Shown here in pieces: positions 52,332-61,724 of a DNA stretch of 64,000 nt (its first letter is position 1; every line of letters starts with the position of its first letter). The position numbers and the translations under genes are program-made. The DNA comes from Aurantiacibacter sp. MUD61. GTDB lineage: Bacteria > Pseudomonadota > Alphaproteobacteria > Sphingomonadales > Sphingomonadaceae. The stretch is taken from positions 1 through 64,000 of the forward strand of contig NZ_CP115446.1 of NCBI RefSeq assembly GCF_027912455.1. Reading direction: 5' to 3'. The notes beneath the pieces were generated by a model that worked only from the letters and a program-made list of their open reading frames with translations, was not told where the DNA came from and searched no databases.

Positions 52332-55280
52332 TTACCGCCCCGCCTCTGCCGCCGTCGCCGATCCTGCTACACCATCGGTGGCAGGCAGGATTTGCACGCG
52401 GAAGCCGGGGCCGGTCAGGAAGCGCTGCGCAAGGCTGCGCATCTCTTCCACCGTCGCTTCATCGTAGTCACGATAGATCGAGGGGAGATAGACCAGCCGA
52501 TTGCGATCGAAAGCCGCACCCTGGATCTGGTTGAGCCAGAAGGTGTGCCCCGTTTGCGCGCGGTTGAGATACTGGCGGGCGGGCTCTGCCGCGCGCTCCA
52601 GCTCGTCAGCCGTCGGGCCGTTGGTCGCCAGATCCTGCGCCTGGCTTTCCGCCTCATCGAAGAAGGCGGAGAGCAATTGCGGCTCCATTTGCACCAGCGC
52701 GAAAAGCACACCGCCGCTATTCGTGTCGAGCGGCCAACTGCTGGTGACGAAAGGCGAATAGGCAGCGCCCGAACGTTCGCGCAGGCCATCGAGCAGGCGA
52801 TTGCTGAAAATCTGCGCGAGGAGATCGAGCTTGCGGCTCATGACGATACCGTCCGATCCGCCGCCAGTCTCCCAGGCAATCACGCCCGCCGCCTGATCGG
52901 CATCGCCCGCATGGGTTAGCGTCGTCGGCGTGCGGCTGGCTTCGGGGAAAGACTGCTCGCGCATTGCCACGCTATCCGGCAGCAGGTCTCGCGCAGGAAG
53001 CGCGCCGAAGGTGCTGCCGAGCGCCGCAATTGCGGCTTCACGATCGATATCGCCAAATACCGCGACTTCGATCGGGCCCTGTCCCAGCAGGCGCTCCCAC
53101 GTACTGCGGAAATCAGCCGCGGTCACTTCTGCCAGCTGATCGGGCGTCGGGGTTACGAAGCGAGGGTCACGGTCTTTCAGCAACCAGTCGAGATCGCGGT
53201 TGAGCACGCCATTGGGATCATTGCCGTAGCTGTCATAGGCGAGCACGGACGAAGCGCGCGCGCGGTCTAGCGGATTGGGATCCCATGCGGGCATCGAAAG
53301 CTGGGCTGCGAAGAGATAGAGCTGCTCCTCCAGATCTTCCTGCCGGGTCAGGCCTTCGAACACGAAAGCACCATCTTCAATCCGGAAATCGAAGCTGACT
53401 TTCAGCGTCGCGGCCAGCCGGTCTAGATCGTTCTGGTCGAGCGGCCCGATGCCGGAATTGACGAGCGCGAGCGGACCGAGATTTGCAATCGCTGCCTCAT
53501 CATCCTCAACCCCGCGCCAGCCAGCGCCGAAGCGCACGCGTACAGTGACACGGCCCGGCTCATTATCGCGCGACATCAACAGGGCGCGCACACCGTTGGC
53601 AAAGGCGACTTCCTCCATTTCAAGAATGCCGAGCGGACGGCGGCTGACGGGCGCAGCAGGTTCACCGACGGGCGGAAGTTCGGCAAAGTCGATCGCTTCT
53701 GCATCGTCCCGCGCAAGGGCGCTGGCAGCGACCGGAGTGGAGAGCGCGGTGCGCACATCCACCGGCGTCGCCTCGCCGGGTGACGGCGTCATCAGCGTGG
53801 CGCGGATCACATCGCCTTCAAACAATTGCTGCGTGGCGGCGAAGACATCTTCGGGCGTGAAACGCGGCGCGACGGAGCGGAAAACATCGAGGAAAGTCTC
53901 GGGGCTCGCCACGGCTTCACGAATGTCCACCGCCTGCACGATCTGATCGGCGAGCGAAGAACCAGCCTGAATGCGCGACTGATCGACCATGTCGACGAAA
54001 GCGACATCGAACGCCGACACAGCTTGGTCGATTTCGCTCTGCGCGGGCGGCTCTGCCAGAGCATCGGCGATCACGCTGCGCACATCGGTGAGCGCGGTTT
54101 CCCAATCCTCTGTCAGCGGCACGAGAGTCACGAAGGTCGCGTCAGCCGAGCGGCTGATTTTCTCGCGACCGATGCCGGCAAACAGAAACGCTCCGCCTGC
54201 CCGCGCACGGTTTTCCAACCGGCGGTTCACGACGCTGGATGCTACCTGCAGCAGCAGATTGCGGCGGTTGTATTCCAGATTGTCGACCACCTCGACCCAC
54301 GGACGCATGATCGCGAAGGTCATGGCGCGCGGCTGACCGGATTCGACGATGACATCGACTTCGCCCACCGGATTTTCGGGATCGGCATCGGCGGGCGCGA
54401 CAGGGTCTCCGAAATCGGGCGCGGGCACGAATGGCCCCTCGCCTTCCCAATCGCGGAAATGCTCTTCCACGATGCTGGCGAGCACGCGCGGATCGGCATC
54501 GCCGACCAACACGACCACGGCATTTTCCGGGCGATACCAGCGCGAATGGAAGGCCTGCACCGCATCTGCCGTTGCGCCTTCCAGCGTTTCGACCGTTCCA
54601 ATAGGGCTGCGCTCCGCGAGGCGCTGTCCGGCGAAGAAAGTCTGGGTCGTACGCTCGGCTACGCGGCGCTGCGGCCCGGCCTGCTCGCGCCGTTCGCTCA
54701 ATACAATCGGCACATCCTGCGCGAGGTTTTCCTCGGACAGGATTGGCGAAATTACCATGCCGGCAAAGCGGCGTACGCTGTCATCGACAGTCGCGCGGGT
54801 GATGTTCGGCAGATTAAGATTGTATGTGGTCGCGGTGGGGCTGGTCGTCGCATTGGTGTCGAACCCGAAACTCGCGCCGAGCCGCTGGAAATGCGGGATT
54901 GCTTCGCCCGGGCCAAAGGTCGCGCTCTCGCGGAACACCATATGCTCAAGCAAGTGGGCAAAGCCGCGCTCGTCATCTTCCTCATGCAGCGAACCTGCAT
55001 CGATCCGCACCCGCAGGGAAATCTGGCACGGTGGCACATCGTTCTGCCGCACGGCATAGCGCACGCCATTGGGCAGCTCGCCAAACAGCCATTGTTCATC
55101 GACCGGAATATCGGTGCCGCGGTAAATCCACGGATCGTCGGGACGGGCGAATTCCGGCTGATCTTCCGCCGTTGCACCAATAAAGCAGGAGTTCTGCGCA
55201 TATGCGGGCAGCGGAGCAGCCAGCGTGGCGATGAAAGCAAAGGGCAGGAGAGCGCGAGTGGCGCGGACAAATTTGTGCAT
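52332..55280 (-). CDS. exported M16-family zinc metallopeptidase
   Basis: Protein of 982 residues with a signal peptide (about 1-29, PAYAQN) and two M16 halves. The inverted zinc motif is HLLEH (His109, Glu112, His113); the third ligand would be the Glu near residue 190. The C-terminal half is the inactive partner domain. Length and layout fit pitrilysin-like enzymes that degrade peptides in the periplasm. The nearer Met at 55280 is used; one three codons upstream is also possible. It is divergent from the Nfu gene. Confidence 0.9.
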   Translation of the reverse strand: MHKFVRATRALLPFAFIATLAAPLPAYAQNSCFIGATAEDQPEFARPDDPWIYRGTDIPVDEQWLFGELPNGVRYAVRQNDVPPCQISLRVRIDAGSLHEEDDERGFAHLLEHMVFRESATFGPGEAIPHFQRLGASFGFDTNATTSPTATTYNLNLPNITRATVDDSVRRFAGMVISPILSEENLAQDVPIVLSERREQAGPQRRVAERTTQTFFAGQRLAERSPIGTVETLEGATADAVQAFHSRWYRPENAVVVLVGDADPRVLASIVEEHFRDWEGEGPFVPAPDFGDPVAPADADPENPVGEVDVIVESGQPRAMTFAIMRPWVEVVDNLEYNRRNLLLQVASSVVNRRLENRARAGGAFLFAGIGREKISRSADATFVTLVPLTEDWETALTDVRSVIADALAEPPAQSEIDQAVSAFDVAFVDMVDQSRIQAGSSLADQIVQAVDIREAVASPETFLDVFRSVAPRFTPEDVFAATQQLFEGDVIRATLMTPSPGEATPVDVRTALSTPVAASALARDDAEAIDFAELPPVGEPAAPVSRRPLGILEMEEVAFANGVRALLMSRDNEPGRVTVRVRFGAGWRGVEDDEAAIANLGPLALVNSGIGPLDQNDLDRLAATLKVSFDFRIEDGAFVFEGLTRQEDLEEQLYLFAAQLSMPAWDPNPLDRARASSVLAYDSYGNDPNGVLNRDLDWLLKDRDPRFVTPTPDQLAEVTAADFRSTWERLLGQGPIEVAVFGDIDREAAIAALGSTFGALPARDLLPDSVAMREQSFPEASRTPTTLTHAGDADQAAGVIAWETGGGSDGIVMSRKLDLLAQIFSNRLLDGLRERSGAAYSPFVTSSWPLDTNSGGVLFALVQMEPQLLSAFFDEAESQAQDLATNGPTADELERAAEPARQYLNRAQTGHTFWLNQIQGAAFDRNRLVYLPSIYRDYDEATVEEMRSLAQRFLTGPGFRVQILPATDGVAGSATAAEAGR

Positions 55281-55397
55281 GATGGCCATTAGCTTAGCGA
55301 GGAATGAAGGTCCGGTGAATACATCCAAGAAATTCTGTGACCCGCACCAGCCTTTGTTCCCTTGCCGCACCAGTGCAGCGCCACTACATTTGCAGGC

Positions 55398-55979
55398 ATG
55401 TTTATAGAGACCGAAACGACGCCCAACCCCTCAACGCTCAAATTCCTTCCCGGCCGGGAAGTGATGAAAAGCGGCACCCGCGATTTCGCCACGCCGGAGG
55501 AGGCAGAGGCGAGCCCGCTGGCTCAGGCGCTGTTCGATACCGGCGAAGTCACCGGCGTTTTCTATGGCTACAATTTCGTCTCGGTCACCTCTGCACCGGG
55601 CGTTTCCTGGAGCGATCTGAAGCCGCAGGTCGTCGCCATCCTGCTCGACCATTTCGTCTCGGAAGCTCCCCTGTTCGCAGGCGGCGATGCGAGCGGTATT
55701 GCCGTGCCGCCCGAAGAGGACTTGGCCGATATCGAGGACGATGAAGGCACCGAAGATATCGTCGCGCAGATCCACGAGCTTCTTGAAACACGCGTGCGCC
55801 CGGCTGTGGCCAGCGATGGCGGTGATATCCGTTATCGTGGTTTCCGCGATGGTGTGGTGTTCCTGCAAATGCAGGGCGCGTGCTCGGGCTGCCCCAGCTC
55901 TACCGCAACGCTGAAGCACGGCATCGAAGGCCTGCTGAAACATTACGTTCCTGAAGTGAAGGAAGTGCGCGCAGCCTAA
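55398..55979 (+). CDS. Nfu-type iron-sulfur scaffold/carrier protein
   Basis: Protein of 193 residues. The N-terminal Nfu_N domain (MFIETETTPNPSTLKFLPGR) and C-terminal NifU-like domain with CSGCPSS (Cys162, Cys165) match alphaproteobacterial and mitochondrial NFU1-type proteins. It binds a 4Fe-4S cluster at the dimer interface and passes it to targets such as lipoyl synthase. It is divergent from the M16 gene and begins a run of plus-strand genes. Confidence 0.93.
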   Translation: MFIETETTPNPSTLKFLPGREVMKSGTRDFATPEEAEASPLAQALFDTGEVTGVFYGYNFVSVTSAPGVSWSDLKPQVVAILLDHFVSEAPLFAGGDASGIAVPPEEDLADIEDDEGTEDIVAQIHELLETRVRPAVASDGGDIRYRGFRDGVVFLQMQGACSGCPSSTATLKHGIEGLLKHYVPEVKEVRAA

Positions 55980-56067
55980 GCTTGCCGCGCACTTTTTGAG
56001 AACAAACGGGGCGCTCCTGCGTTGCCCGGTCAAACCCTCTTACCTTTCTTTCAAGGACGATACTTCC

Positions 56068-56661
56068 ATGTCAGACACGCTTTCCGATTCCGCGCTCGAT
56101 CTCATTTTCCGCGACGCCCGCAGCTACAATGGCTGGCTCGACAAGGATGTGTCTCGCGAGCAGATCGAAGCGATTTACGACCTGATGAAAATGGGCCCCA
56201 CCTCTGCCAACCAGCAGCCGGGCCGCTTTGTCTGGGTGACCACACCCGAAGCCAAGCAGCGGCTCGCCGATTGCGCGGATGAAGGGAACAAGGAGAAGAT
56301 CCTTGGCGCGCCCGCCACCGTCATCATCGGTTACGATCTCGATTTTCACGAGCAGCTGCCGTGGCTCTTCCCGCACACCGACGCCAAAAGCTGGTTTGAA
56401 GGCAAGGTCGAAGGCCGCAAGGAAAGCGCATTCCGCAATTCCGTGCTGCAGGGCGCCTATCTGATGATCGCCGCCCGCGCGCTGGGCCTCGATTGCGGTC
56501 CGATGTCGGGCTTCGATCCGGAGAAGACCACAAAGGAATTCTTCGCCGACCAGCCGCGCTATACCGCCGATTGGCTCTGCGCGATTGGCTATGGCGATCC
56601 GGACTCGATTTTCGATCGCAGCCCGCGCCCTGAATTTGACACCTTCAACAAAGTGATCTGA
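56068..56661 (+). CDS. RutE/HadB-like nitroreductase (malonic semialdehyde reductase)
   Basis: FMN oxidoreductase of 197 residues from MSDTLSDSALDLIFRDARSY. Family features are FMN-binding MGPTSANQQPGRFVWV, an ARALGLDCGPMSGFD segment, and the C-terminal RSPRPEFDTFNKVI. The closest named enzyme is RutE, which reduces malonic semialdehyde in uracil catabolism, but no other rut genes are here, so the substrate is unproven. It lies 88 bases after the Nfu gene. Confidence 0.87.
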   Translation: MSDTLSDSALDLIFRDARSYNGWLDKDVSREQIEAIYDLMKMGPTSANQQPGRFVWVTTPEAKQRLADCADEGNKEKILGAPATVIIGYDLDFHEQLPWLFPHTDAKSWFEGKVEGRKESAFRNSVLQGAYLMIAARALGLDCGPMSGFDPEKTTKEFFADQPRYTADWLCAIGYGDPDSIFDRSPRPEFDTFNKVI

Positions 56662-56681
56662 TCGCCTAATCCGCCATCACG

Positions 56682-57314
56682 ATGCGGATTCTTGCGATAG
56701 ATTGCGCCACCGAGGCATGCTCGGCGGCTTTGTTTGACGGCTCCCGATTGCTCGACCACCGGTTCGAGCAATTGGGCCGTGGCCATGCCGAACGCCTGGT
56801 GCCCATGGTTGCCGAATTGCCCGACAAGGGCCGCGCGGATCGCATTCTCGTTTCGCTGGGTCCGGGCAGTTTCACCGGTGTGCGCATCGGGCTCGCCGCG
56901 GCGCGCGCACTCGGACTGGCATGGGGTGCAGAAGTGCTGGGCTATCCCACATTGACGCTTGTCGCGGCGCGCAGCTGGCAGCCGCAGCCGCGCCCCGTCA
57001 CCGTGTGCATGAATGGCGGGCACGGACAGTGGTTCGTGCAGAATTTCTCCGATGGCAGCACGGCGGAAGATGCCGTCCGCTCGCTTAAGCCGGAAGAGGC
57101 TGCCAAGGCGGCACGGCACCGTGTCATCGCCGGAAACCGCGCGCAGGAACTGGCCGCGCTGCTGGCAGACGGTGGGGAAGAAAAACCTCCGCTTGCGCTC
57201 GATCTTTTACCGGATGCCCGCGCCACTTACCTGCTGCATGAGACGCAATTGACCGCCGATCTCACGCCGATCTATGGCCGTGCGCCTGATGCCAAGAAAC
57301 CGGGGGAGGCATGA
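56682..57314 (+). CDS. tsaB: TsaB, t6A tRNA modification subunit
   Basis: Protein of 210 residues of the ASKHA fold. TsaB partners with TsaD and TsaE to make N6-threonylcarbamoyladenosine at A37 of ANN-decoding tRNAs. Diagnostic parts are ILAIDCATEACSAALFDGSR, the HAERLVPMV helix, and VSLGPGSFTGVRIGLAAARA. The rimI gene starts inside its last codons (4-base overlap), the common tsaB-rimI pair. Confidence 0.93.
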   Translation: MRILAIDCATEACSAALFDGSRLLDHRFEQLGRGHAERLVPMVAELPDKGRADRILVSLGPGSFTGVRIGLAAARALGLAWGAEVLGYPTLTLVAARSWQPQPRPVTVCMNGGHGQWFVQNFSDGSTAEDAVRSLKPEEAAKAARHRVIAGNRAQELAALLADGGEEKPPLALDLLPDARATYLLHETQLTADLTPIYGRAPDAKKPGEA

Positions 57315-57760
57315 TGCAGGACCCTGTCGATGCGATCATGGCTGTCATGCACAAAGCTTTCGACCATGCCTATGGCGAGGCGTGGACGCGGCGCCAGGTT
57401 TCCGATGCCCTCGTCACCCCAAACACCCATTTCCTGCTTGGCGAGGAGACTGAAGACGGCTCTGGCCCGACGGGGTTTACCCTGTCGCGCAGCGCAGCCG
57501 ATGAAGAAGAGCTTCTTCTCATCGCGGTACGACCCGAATTTCGCGGCAAAGGGCTCGGCAGCGAAATGATGGAGCAATTCTTCGCCAATGCCCGTGCGCG
57601 GGGCGTGCGGCGGGTGTTTCTGGAAATGCGCGAGGGCAATCCGGCAGAGCATCTTTATCGAAAACTGGGCTTTGAACAGGTCGGCCTTCGAAAAGGCTAT
57701 TATCGGGGGGCAATTGGCGGACCGCTGGACGCGATTACTTTTGCCCGCGACATAAAGTAA
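57311..57760 (+). CDS. rimI: RimI, ribosomal protein S18 N-alpha-acetyltransferase
   Basis: GNAT protein of 149 residues. The acetyl-CoA site is in LIAVRPEFRGKGLGSEMMEQ (about 72-91), followed by FLEMREGNPAEHLYRKLGFE and the closing GLRKGYYRG. RimI acetylates the N-terminal Ala of S18 and in many bacteria is encoded with tsaB, as here, with a 4-base overlap. Confidence 0.92.
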   Translation: MMQDPVDAIMAVMHKAFDHAYGEAWTRRQVSDALVTPNTHFLLGEETEDGSGPTGFTLSRSAADEEELLLIAVRPEFRGKGLGSEMMEQFFANARARGVRRVFLEMREGNPAEHLYRKLGFEQVGLRKGYYRGAIGGPLDAITFARDIK

Positions 57761-57933
57761 ATAATCGCGGCAGAATTTAGTCCTTTGTTTCCAAGCCGGA
57801 ATCGAAAACTCTTCAAACAACCCCAGAAATGGGCCTTGTCTGGCACTGTCCTTTGTCGCATGGCCGTTCGTAATCCGGCGCACAAATGACGCTGGGCAAA
57901 TCCAAAAAACACGGTTCGCAACCAGAGGAATTC

Positions 57934-58371
57934 ATGGACTCCACCAATACAGATAAATCCGAAACACTGATCGAGCTGACGGCTGATATCGTCACCGCGC
58001 ATGTCGCCAACAACAATGTCGATGTCGATGCGGTGCCGGCGCTGATCCAGAACGTGTATGGCGCGCTTGCCGGACTTGGCGTCGAAGCGCCGAGCGAAGA
58101 ACGCCCTGAACCAGCCGTCTCGATCCGGGCTTCGGTCAAGCACGACCATGTCGTCTGCCTGGAAGACGGCAAGAAGATGAAAATGCTGAAGCGCCACCTG
58201 ATGACCGATCACGGCATGACGCCGGAGGAATATCGCGAGCGCTGGAACCTGCCCGCCGACTATCCGCTGGTAGCGCCCGCCTACGCCGAGAAGCGCCGCG
58301 AGCTGGCGAAGAAGATCGGCCTTGGTCGCAAGCCGGGTGAACGCCCGAAGAAAAAGGCTGCCAAGAAGTAA
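57934..58371 (+). CDS. MucR/Ros-family zinc-finger transcriptional regulator
   Basis: Protein of 145 residues from MDSTNTDKSETLIELTADIV (GAGG upstream); an in-frame Met 16 codons upstream is also possible. The zinc-finger region is VCLEDGKKMKMLKRHLMTDH (Cys75, His88, His93); Asp78 stands where the second Cys is in Ros, as in several MucR proteins. GMTPEEYRERWNLPADYPLV is strongly conserved. MucR-type proteins act as global, H-NS-like silencers in alphaproteobacteria. The tail is Lys-rich. A terminator follows. Confidence 0.9.
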   Translation: MDSTNTDKSETLIELTADIVTAHVANNNVDVDAVPALIQNVYGALAGLGVEAPSEERPEPAVSIRASVKHDHVVCLEDGKKMKMLKRHLMTDHGMTPEEYRERWNLPADYPLVAPAYAEKRRELAKKIGLGRKPGERPKKKAAKK

Positions 58372-58433
58372 GGCCTTTAATCGATTGTATCGATCAAATT
58401 GTCCCGGTGTTTCCGCCGGACATGAACTTGAGC

Positions 58434-58475
58434 GAAACGCCCCGTGGCCCTAAGGGTTCGGGGCGTTTCCCTTTT
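58434..58475 (+). terminator. Rho-independent terminator after the MucR gene
   Basis: GAAACGCCCCG (58434-58444) pairs with CGGGGCGTTTC (58459-58469) around a 14-base loop and is followed by CCTTTT. It separates the mucR-like gene from fur. Confidence 0.85.
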
Positions 58476-58514
58476 AGGGTTTGAATTTCAGCCAAATCAG
58501 GCCAGAACATAACG

Positions 58515-58937
58515 ATGATCGATCTTGAAGCCCTTTGCGCCGAACGCGGCCTGCGGATTACCGACCAGCGGCGCACTATCGCCAAGGTCCTGTCCGAAAG
58601 CGACGACCATCCGGACGTGGAAAAGCTGCATGAGCGCGCCTCTGCGGTCGATCCCAAGATCTCCATCGCCACCGTCTATCGCACCGTGCGTCTGTTCGAA
58701 GAGGCAGGCATCCTCGATCGCCACGATTTCGGCGATGGCCGTGCGCGCTATGAAGCCGCACCCGAAGCGCATCACGACCACCTCATCGATGTCGAGACCG
58801 GCAAGGTCGTCGAATTCGTCGATCCGGAGCTGGAGGCGCTGCAACGCCAGATTGCGGAGAAGCTGGGCTATCGCCTCGTCGATCACCGCATGGAGCTTTA
58901 CGCTGTCCGGCTCGACCGCGAAGAAAAGAAGAGCTGA
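58515..58937 (+). CDS. fur: Fur family regulator without CxxC zinc site
   Basis: Fur-family metalloregulator of 140 residues. The winged helix (about 10-80) has RITDQRRTIAKVLSES and ISIATVYRTVRLFEEAG; the dimerisation domain has ARYEAAPEAHHDHLIDVETG, with regulatory His and Glu residues. The structural-zinc CxxC pairs of Escherichia coli Fur are absent; the only Cys is near residue 8. This fits many alphaproteobacterial Fur/Mur proteins. Iron or manganese is the likely ligand. plsC follows. Confidence 0.88.
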   Translation: MIDLEALCAERGLRITDQRRTIAKVLSESDDHPDVEKLHERASAVDPKISIATVYRTVRLFEEAGILDRHDFGDGRARYEAAPEAHHDHLIDVETGKVVEFVDPELEALQRQIAEKLGYRLVDHRMELYAVRLDREEKKS

Positions 58938-58948
58938 GCGCGCCAGCA

Positions 58949-59704
58949 ATGGCCCCTTCCGTCCCCTACCCCATCGTGCGTATCTCGCCGTTGGGTTACC
59001 TGCTCATGGCCCTTCGCCTCCTGCTGATGCTGGTCCTTCTGCTGATCTGCGTTCCGCTGCACTATCTGTGGAAGCTGCTGGGGCTCGATCGCATGTGGCC
59101 GCGCGTTTTCCTGACCGGTGTGGGCCATGCCGCCGGTATCGACCTGAAGCGGCGCGGCAAACGCGTGCCCGGCGCGTTGCTGCTTGCCAACCATGTCAGC
59201 TGGATGGATATCCTCGCCCTCTCACACGCCGCCAACTCTGCCTATGTCGCGCATGACGGGCTGGCGCAGTTCGGCCTGCTGAAATGGCTGTGCGAGATGA
59301 ATGAGACGATCTTCGTCGCCCGCCACCGCCGCACCAGCGTGGGCGAGCAGACCGACGCCATCCGCGCCGCGCTGGATCATGGCGGCACGCTGACTCTCTT
59401 CCCAGAAGGAACGACGAGCGACGGGACCGACTTGTTGCCGTTCAAATCATCGCTGCTCGGAGCGCTGGAGCCGCTGCCCGAAGGCGCCACGGTGCAACCG
59501 GTGCTGCTCGCCTATGAAGACGTGCCGCAAGTCAGCTGGGTGGGAGACGAGCCCGGCCTCGACAATTTCAAGCGCATCTTGGCCCGGGTGAAGCCCGTGC
59601 GGCTGACCGTTCACTTCCTACCGCCGCTATCGGGGGATGAACTGACGAACCGCAAGACAATGACCGCTGCCGCGCAGAAGGCGATTGCAGGGGCGATGCG
59701 CTAA
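58949..59704 (+). CDS. plsC: 1-acylglycerol-3-phosphate O-acyltransferase family (PlsC-like)
   Basis: Protein of 251 residues. One or two N-terminal hydrophobic helices (about 12-38) precede the acyltransferase domain: HX4D in NHVSWMDIL (about 74-82), then FVARHRRTSVGEQTDAIRAA and the FPEGTTSDG motif (about 151-159). It makes phosphatidic acid or a related lipid (ornithine-lipid OlsA is an alternative). It starts 11 bases after fur and may be co-transcribed. Confidence 0.87.
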   Translation: MAPSVPYPIVRISPLGYLLMALRLLLMLVLLLICVPLHYLWKLLGLDRMWPRVFLTGVGHAAGIDLKRRGKRVPGALLLANHVSWMDILALSHAANSAYVAHDGLAQFGLLKWLCEMNETIFVARHRRTSVGEQTDAIRAALDHGGTLTLFPEGTTSDGTDLLPFKSSLLGALEPLPEGATVQPVLLAYEDVPQVSWVGDEPGLDNFKRILARVKPVRLTVHFLPPLSGDELTNRKTMTAAAQKAIAGAMR

Positions 59705-59800
59705 TCGACTGGCGTTATCTGAACGCAAAAACAGCGATCACCAATACGGAATGCGGTTCCAAACCTATTGGATCAAGCGTGTCGACTAACAGGAATGCCT

Positions 59801-60298
59801 CTACGACGGCGCGCGAACGAGCGTATAGCTGCTCGGCGATCCCAAACCCTCAGCGCCGGTGTAAACCTCCGTGCGGATAAGCGAGCCATCCTGTTGCGCC
59901 GCGAACCCAAGCGAATGCGTGTGGCTTTCACCCTCGTCGAAACCAGTGATGTCGGTAAATGCAAAAGCGATCTGATCGCTATCGCCGGGTAAACTCGCGA
60001 GTCGGGGCTGATTGCCTTGCGGGCAGTAATGGGTCGCGATAATCCTGTTGCCATCAAGATGGTATATGGTGATCGAATGGAGGCCAGCATCGGTCTCCCA
60101 CCGCTCAATTATGGTGCTGCCGCGCGCAGTGCTTTCGAAAACGATTTCCAGCGCATCGGTCTCGGCCACATTCCAGCGGCCTTCCCAAGAGGCGATCCTC
60201 GCAAATTGCGTTTGCGCGGCGGACGGGTCCTCATCTTGTGCGTGAACGGCCGGGGCCAAAGCGAGGGCGGCGAGAGCTAGGAATGTGTGCTTGATCAT
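59801..60298 (-). CDS. exported protein of unknown function
   Basis: Protein of 165 residues with a signal peptide (about 1-21, AVHAQD). The mature part looks like a small beta-barrel: WEGRWNVAETDALEIVFEST, GLHSITIYHLDGNRIIATHY, GDSDQIAFAFTDITGF. This is reminiscent of lipocalin-like or DUF1579-type domains, but no family is assigned. It lies between plsC and miaB, on the opposite strand from both. Confidence 0.65.
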   Translation of the reverse strand: MIKHTFLALAALALAPAVHAQDEDPSAAQTQFARIASWEGRWNVAETDALEIVFESTARGSTIIERWETDAGLHSITIYHLDGNRIIATHYCPQGNQPRLASLPGDSDQIAFAFTDITGFDEGESHTHSLGFAAQQDGSLIRTEVYTGAEGLGSPSSYTLVRAPS

Positions 60299-60383
60299 GC
60301 CGTCTTGTCAGCTTGCATGATGCAATTGACAAGCGGTAAGTGAATTGAACCTCGATGCACATCCCGCTATGCGGCGGCCCATC

Positions 60384-61724
60384 ATGAAACCAACCGAGAC
60401 TCCTCAGGGGACCCCGCGCACCTACCGGGTCAAAAGCTTTGGCTGCCAGATGAACGTCTATGATGGCGAGCGGATGGGCGAATTGCTGGAAGCCAAAGGC
60501 ATCACGCCCGCTGCCGAGGGTGAAGATGCCGATCTGGTCGTGCTCAACACCTGCCACATCCGCGAAAAGGCAACCGAGAAAGTCTATTCGGACATTGGCC
60601 GGATCGAAAAGTCGGGCCGCGAGGCAGGCAAGAAGCCCATGATTGCCGTCGCCGGTTGTGTCGCGCAGGCGGAGGGCGAAGAAATCATGAAACGCTCTCC
60701 CGGCGTTGGCATGGTTGTCGGCCCGCAGGCCTATCACCGGCTGGGCGACATGGTGGACCGCGCCGCCAAGGGCGAACGTTCGACCGATACGGACATGCCC
60801 GAAAACGCCAAATTCGGCGCCCTGCCCGCACGTCGCCGCGTGTCGCCGACGGCTTTCCTCACGGTGCAGGAAGGCTGCGACAAATTCTGCACCTATTGCG
60901 TGGTACCCTACACACGCGGTGCCGAAATTTCGCGTCCGTACAGCGACCTGGTCGAGGAAGCGAAGAAATTGGTCGATGCCGGTGCGCGCGAAATCACGCT
61001 GCTCGGCCAGAATGTGAATGCGTGGAGCGGTGAAGACGACAAGGGCCGTAGCGTCGGCCTCGAAGGGCTGATCCATGCGCTTGCCGCCCTGCCCGATCTG
61101 CAGCGCATCCGCTACACCACCAGCCACCCCAACGACATGACCGACGCGCTGATCGCGGCGCATGGCGAAGTCGACAAGCTGATGCCGTATCTCCACCTGC
61201 CGGTGCAAAGCGGCAGCGACCGGGTGCTGAAAGCCATGAACCGCAGCCACACGGCAGAAAGCTATCTGAAGCTGCTCGACCGGTTCCGTGAAGTGCGCCC
61301 GGACATTGCGCTCAGCGGTGATTTCATTGTCGGCTTCCCGGGTGAGACCGATGCCGAATTTGAAGAGACGCTACAGATCGTCGATGCGGTCGGCTATGCC
61401 TCTGCCTTCAGCTTCAAATATTCGCCGCGCCCCGGCACGCCTGCTGCCAGCATGGACAATCAGGTGCCGGTGGAAGTGATGGATGAGCGCCTGCAGCGCC
61501 TTCAGTCCCACCTCAGCCGCGATCAATATGCGTTCAACCAGGCGAGCGTCGGCAAGACCTGCGATGTTCTTATCGAGCGCAAGGGAAAGCTCCCCGGTCA
61601 GTGGCTCGGTAAGTCACCGTGGCTGCAATCGGTGTTTTTCGAGGATTCCAGCGTGAAAATCGGCGACCTCGTAAAGGTCTCGCTTATCAAGGCGGGCCCT
61701 AACTCGCTGGAAGGCGCGAGATGA
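60384..61724 (+). CDS. miaB: tRNA-2-methylthio-N6-dimethylallyladenosine synthase
   Basis: Radical SAM methylthiotransferase of 446 residues converting i6A37 to ms2i6A37. The UPF0004 domain supplies Cys21, Cys57 and Cys92 (GCQMN, NTCHIREKA, AGCVAQAEG); the radical SAM triad is CDKFCTYC (Cys165, 169, 172); a TRAM domain ends the protein. The start MKPTETPQGTPRTYRV at 60384 fits; an upstream in-frame start is possible. The 2OG-oxygenase-like gene begins within its last codons. Confidence 0.94.
   Translation: MKPTETPQGTPRTYRVKSFGCQMNVYDGERMGELLEAKGITPAAEGEDADLVVLNTCHIREKATEKVYSDIGRIEKSGREAGKKPMIAVAGCVAQAEGEEIMKRSPGVGMVVGPQAYHRLGDMVDRAAKGERSTDTDMPENAKFGALPARRRVSPTAFLTVQEGCDKFCTYCVVPYTRGAEISRPYSDLVEEAKKLVDAGAREITLLGQNVNAWSGEDDKGRSVGLEGLIHALAALPDLQRIRYTTSHPNDMTDALIAAHGEVDKLMPYLHLPVQSGSDRVLKAMNRSHTAESYLKLLDRFREVRPDIALSGDFIVGFPGETDAEFEETLQIVDAVGYASAFSFKYSPRPGTPAASMDNQVPVEVMDERLQRLQSHLSRDQYAFNQASVGKTCDVLIERKGKLPGQWLGKSPWLQSVFFEDSSVKIGDLVKVSLIKAGPNSLEGAR

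Noticed and set aside
53826..55292. A 488-codon open frame antisense to the M16 peptidase gene
   Set aside because: It is explained by codon bias in the real gene, which has the HxxEH motif.
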